NCBI RefSeq assembly: GCF_008329525.1
Contig: NZ_NPKQ01000006.1
Coordinates: 1 to 64,000, forward strand
Source of the DNA: Tardiphaga sp. P9-11
GTDB lineage: Bacteria > Pseudomonadota > Alphaproteobacteria > Rhizobiales > Xanthobacteraceae
Direction of reading: 5' to 3'
Length of the DNA stretch: 64,000 bases
Shown here piece after piece: positions 61,111 to 64,000 of the stretch; within the stretch, counting starts at the first letter, position 1; each line of letters opens with the position of its first letter. The notes below the pieces were generated by a model. The model saw nothing but the letters and a program-made list of their open reading frames with translations, did no database searches and was not told the DNA's origin. A program made the position numbers and the translations under genes.

Positions 61111-61437
61111 ATGATAGCACCGGTCATCATGCCGCCGTTGGATTTGTCGGATCTCGTTCCGCTCTTCGCCCTGCTTTGGCTTCTCGTACCACTGATGGAA
61201 TTCGTGCGGACTTTCCAGGCCGGCGGGCCGCTTTCCGCGCGCCAGCTTCTCCATACCGCTTGGCGAAGCTTCCATGCTGGCGCATGGCTGACAATGATTC
61301 TCGTTCTCCAGCAAGCTTACAGGCAGCAGGCGATATCGCTTCGCACGCTGGTTCTACTGCTGTTCGCGACACTCGCTGTGCTGCTGACCGCCGACTGGTT
61401 GATCGAACAGCGCTATCCCGAAAAGGAACCGGTCTGA
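61111..61437 (+). CDS. small three-pass membrane protein, unknown function
   Basis: 108 residues with hydrophobic segments DLVPLFALLWLLVPLMEFV, FHAGAWLTMILVLQQAY and LRTLVLLLFATLAVLLTADW. The polar ends and RTFQAGGPLSARQLLHTAWR loop are positively charged, so that loop probably faces the cytoplasm. It starts 68 bases after serB on the same strand. No good ribosome-binding site is seen; ATG 61111 or 61129 may start it. No family recognised. Confidence 0.5.
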   Translation: MIAPVIMPPLDLSDLVPLFALLWLLVPLMEFVRTFQAGGPLSARQLLHTAWRSFHAGAWLTMILVLQQAYRQQAISLRTLVLLLFATLAVLLTADWLIEQRYPEKEPV

Positions 61438-62174
61438 GGCAGGCGCGGGCATCGGTTGGTAGTTCGATGAGCGCAGCCACATGCGGGGCTGTGGCACGCG
61501 GTGAGAAATCCGCTAATCACTGCGCTCATGCGGGCGACAACGAACATATTTTCCTATCTTTATTGACAATACACCTATTTTGATTATATTCCTCCCGTCC
61601 TGCCCCACCGAGAGGGGCGATCGCGATCGTCACGTTCGCGGGGTGGGATGCGGTGGACGCCGGAGATGCGGCGTCACGGGAGATGTGGGGGACGGCTGTC
61701 TTCGGGCAGGCCGGATCGTCTGTGGTCAGGATACCACTGGGACAGGCGGCACGGTTTGTCTTGAGACGGAAGTAACCTGCAGATCAAGTGACGGACGACC
61801 AACTCAAAACGCGTTCGGCCCAAGCGCTTGAGGCTACCCTTGCCCTTCGTTCCCTGGGCACAGAAAAATGGTGATTAGGATCGTTCACCAAGGCAGATGT
61901 GCAGGCAAGCCGAAAAAACACCGCGTGCGGAACGCTGGGCACTTGCTCGGCGCCTCCGAAAGTCCTGATGCATAACCTTGCGGAAGACCGCATCGGCATC
62001 AGGCCCAAGGGTGCAACGGGCACCCGGCGTTCCGCACGCCCTCTCACAGGAGGGCGGGAATGCAAGAGATGACGGCGCCCCCCCCGCCGTAAATAATGGG
62101 GGTGATGTCGCATGTCTGAAGAGCAGTGGCTGTTTGAAATTCACATCAGCAACGACGCGCAGGCGTCAGAGGGA
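61438..62174. other. long spacer holding a structured repeat
   Basis: Open frames here are short and Arg/His/Pro-rich, typical of non-coding GC-rich DNA. The only clear structures are the inverted-repeat element at 61923-62039 and the hairpin at 62175-62218. Confidence 0.5.
61923..62039. repeat. nested inverted-repeat element, possible structured RNA
   Basis: The outer arms GCGTGCGGAACGC (61923-61935) and GCGTTCCGCACGC (62027-62039) pair perfectly and extend inward with a few wobble pairs. Inside, CCTGATGC (61964-61971) pairs with GCATCAGG (61996-62003). I recall very similar intergenic sequence in other Bradyrhizobium and Rhodopseudomonas genomes, which suggests a dispersed family. Not matched to any named RNA. 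Confidence 0.6.
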
Positions 62175-62218
62175 TCCCTCCCTCAAGCACTGCGCAGCTG
62201 CGCTGCTTGAGGGAGGGA
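62175..62218. terminator. long perfect hairpin after degP
   Basis: TCCCTCCCTCAAGCA (62175-62189) pairs perfectly with TGCTTGAGGGAGGGA (62204-62218), with a GCGCAGCTGCGC palindrome at the tip. It lies 16 bases beyond the degP stop (minus strand). No T-run follows, so it may protect the mRNA end rather than terminate. Confidence 0.6.
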
Positions 62219-62233
62219 GGGAGAAGAACCGCC

Positions 62234-63772
62234 CTACTGCACGCTCAGCGCCACGAAGCGCAGCTCACCTTCGGCATTTGATACCAGCAGCAAGACCGAT
62301 TTCTTGCCGTCCTTCTTCAAGGCATCGACGCGCTTCTTGACGTCGGCGGCATTGGTCACTGCCTCCTGCGCGACCTCGACGATGACATCGCCGGCGGCCA
62401 GGCGCTTCTCGGCCGCGTCGGAGCCGGCGTCCACACCAGTCACGATCACGCCCTTCACGCTGTCCTTGATCTTGTACTTGGTGCGCAGATCCTTGCTGAG
62501 GCCGGTGAGATCGAGACCCAGCGCCTTCTGGGTCGCCGGCTTCTCGGCTTCCGGCGTGGACTTGATCGACGCCTGCACCGGCTTGTCGTCTTCCAGGCGG
62601 CCGAGGGTGACCTGTTTGGTCTCTTCCTTGCCCTTGCGGATGATCAGCACATTGACCGCCTTGCCGACTGTGGTGCCGGCGACGATGCGCGACAGGTCCT
62701 TCGGCTCCTTGACGTCACGGCCATCGAATTTGATGACCACATCGCCGGGCTCGAGGCCGGCAGGCTTGGCCGGGCCCTTGTCGTCGACGCCGGCGATCAG
62801 CGCACCACGCGCCGGCTTGATGTTCAGGCTCTCGGCGATCTCGTCGGTGACCGGCTGGATGCGTACGCCGAGCCAGCCGCGGCGGACTTCCTTGTATTCG
62901 CGCAACTGCTCGATGACGCCGACCACGGTCTTCGACGGCACGGCGAAGCCGAGGCCGATGGAGCCGCCGGTGGGCGAGATGATCAGCGTGTTTACGCCGA
63001 CCACTTCGCCTTCGAGGTTGAACAGCGGACCGCCCGAATTGCCGCGATTGATCGAGGCGTCGGTCTGGATGTAGCTGTCATAGGGACTGTTATTGCTGAT
63101 CTCGCGGTTACGCGCTGAGACGATGCCCGCAGTAACGCTGCCGCCGAGCGAGAACGGATTGCCGATGGCGATCACCCATTCGCCGAGGCGCAGCTTCTCG
63201 CTATCGCCGAATTTCACGGCAACAACCGGCTTCACCGGGGTGAACTTCAGCACGGCCAGATCGGTCTTCTTGTCGACGCCGACCAGCTCCGCCTTGATCT
63301 TGGTGCCATCATTCATGATGACGGTGATCTCGTCGGCGCCATCGATGACGTGGTTGTTGGTGACGACAATGCCGGATGCGTCGATAATGAAACCGGAGCC
63401 GAGCGAATTGGTCTTGCGCGGCTGCATGCCGCCATTCTTCTCGCCACCGGGGCGACCACCGCGGTTCTTGAAGAAGTCGTCGAAGAACTCCTCGAACGGC
63501 GACCCTGGCGGCAATTGCGGCATCGCCCCGCGGCCACCGCCCTCGCCCTTGTCGCTGTTCTTCGCCTCGACGGTGGAGGTGGTCGAGATATTGACCACCG
63601 AATCGATCACTTTCTCGGCGACATCAGCAATCCCATCCGGGCCGCGGGCCGAGGCCGGCGCGGAGAATGCGGCAACCGCAGCGCAAAAACAAAGAGCCGT
63701 CAGGAGCGGACGCAGGCCGCCATACGACGCACGGCGCGAGACAGGGCTCAGAGTGGGGTGAGCGATGGACAT
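62234..63772 (-). CDS. degP: Do-family serine protease (DegP/HtrA-like)
   Basis: 512 residues, periplasmic. A signal peptide (LRPLLTALCFCAAVAAFSAP then ASA) is followed by a trypsin-like domain with His in VVTNNHVIDGADEITV, Asp in DKKTDLAVLKF and Ser in INRGNSGGPLFN. Two PDZ domains follow (RRGWLGVRIQPVTDEIAESL; LGLDLTGLSKDLRTKYKIKD). It degrades or refolds misfolded envelope proteins. ATG 63772 has GGAG upstream; the longer frame to 63904 lacks a signal-peptide start. It follows a DUF2065-like gene on the same strand. Confidence 0.95.
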   Translation of the reverse strand: MSIAHPTLSPVSRRASYGGLRPLLTALCFCAAVAAFSAPASARGPDGIADVAEKVIDSVVNISTTSTVEAKNSDKGEGGGRGAMPQLPPGSPFEEFFDDFFKNRGGRPGGEKNGGMQPRKTNSLGSGFIIDASGIVVTNNHVIDGADEITVIMNDGTKIKAELVGVDKKTDLAVLKFTPVKPVVAVKFGDSEKLRLGEWVIAIGNPFSLGGSVTAGIVSARNREISNNSPYDSYIQTDASINRGNSGGPLFNLEGEVVGVNTLIISPTGGSIGLGFAVPSKTVVGVIEQLREYKEVRRGWLGVRIQPVTDEIAESLNIKPARGALIAGVDDKGPAKPAGLEPGDVVIKFDGRDVKEPKDLSRIVAGTTVGKAVNVLIIRKGKEETKQVTLGRLEDDKPVQASIKSTPEAEKPATQKALGLDLTGLSKDLRTKYKIKDSVKGVIVTGVDAGSDAAEKRLAAGDVIVEVAQEAVTNAADVKKRVDALKKDGKKSVLLLVSNAEGELRFVALSVQ

Positions 63773-63961
63773 GTCGGAAACGTCTCCAAAAGAGAGTCGG
63801 CAAATTTCATTGAGAGTGCGCCCGAACGGCGACATCGCGCAAGTCTTCGCGCGGGCCATCCGGGTGCCCCATCTGGAACGCGGATTGCGGCGGAATGCAG
63901 ACACAAAGGTGCACGATCTCGTTGATCGGCAACAGCTTTTTTGAATGATCGGGGACCGCCG

Positions 63962-64000
63962 CTAGCGTCGGATCGCCCAGATCAGGATCAGACCACCGAC
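63962..64000 (-). CDS. C-terminal end of a DUF2065-like membrane protein (partial)
   Basis: The last 12 codons on the minus strand read VGGLILIWAIRR and stop at 63962-63964. In related genomes a DUF2065 gene stands directly before the Do-type protease, after hflK-hflC, and such proteins end in a short hydrophobic helix plus basic residues. The assignment rests on position and this tail only. Confidence 0.45.
   Translation of the reverse strand, partial: VGGLILIWAIRR

Noticed and set aside
61784-62144. Minus-strand open frames of 89-109 codons in the serB-degP spacer
   Set aside because: They follow the structured repeat, have Arg/His/Pro-rich sequence and no ribosome-binding site.

Overview
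The window looks like the chromosome of a Nitrobacteraceae alphaproteobacterium of the Bradyrhizobium / Afipia / Rhodopseudomonas type. The evidence is protein similarity recalled by eye: DUF1236 exported proteins, an OpgG/OpgH pair, a ROSE-like leader before an Hsp20 gene, a second RpoH-type sigma factor, ilvI-ilvN-ilvC, and a DUF2065-degP order. The left ~37 kb has many short genes, more AT-rich spacers, pseudogenes and stress functions. The right ~27 kb is visibly more GC-rich, densely packed and made mostly of long housekeeping or transport genes. The change falls near a palindromic repeat at about 36.9-37.0 kb.

Layout. 1-6.5 kb is a decaying region: the end of an IS21-like element, two adjacent small genes that are each frameshifted, a multiply frameshifted RlpA-type gene, a few intact tiny genes and a duplicated ~65 bp sequence. 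6.5-22 kb carries exported or envelope proteins (three DUF1236 proteins, PepSY, YflT-like, His/Gly-rich and Cys-motif proteins), the opgG-opgH glucan pair and a divergent histidine kinase / NarL-type regulator pair. 22-37 kb is stress related: an IHF/HU-like protein, a large GAF/PAS hybrid kinase, Hsp20 behind a ROSE-like RNA thermometer, an RpoH sigma factor, an AlkB-like / DUF763 / hydrolase operon, a GrlR-like protein, a BLUF photoreceptor, a class II UvrA and a broken YciF-family gene.

37-53.6 kb holds PPK2, a NUDIX protein, a nitrate/taurine-type ABC system whose binding protein is separated from its ATPase and permease, an EamA exporter divergent from a TetR regulator, and an OpuC-like compatible-solute importer whose permease and binding domains are fused. 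It continues with two tandem membrane sulfatase-fold transferases sharing a conserved upstream block, an orphan LivK-like binding protein, a FadR-type regulator with a clear operator, a frameshifted SDR and an LprI-like protein.

53.6-64 kb holds the branched-chain amino acid locus (leader peptide and attenuator, ilvI, ilvN, eamA, lysE, ilvC), miaA and serB diverging with three bases between their start codons, a structured repeat, a DegP protease and the tail of a DUF2065-like gene.

The main observations for follow-up are the ilv attenuator with its unannotated leader peptide, the ROSE-like leader, the conserved block 78 bp upstream of both sulfatase-fold genes, the AlkB-DUF763 operon, and the palindromic repeats, one of which encodes the C-terminus of MiaA. 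No CRISPR array, tRNA, rRNA or prophage was seen.
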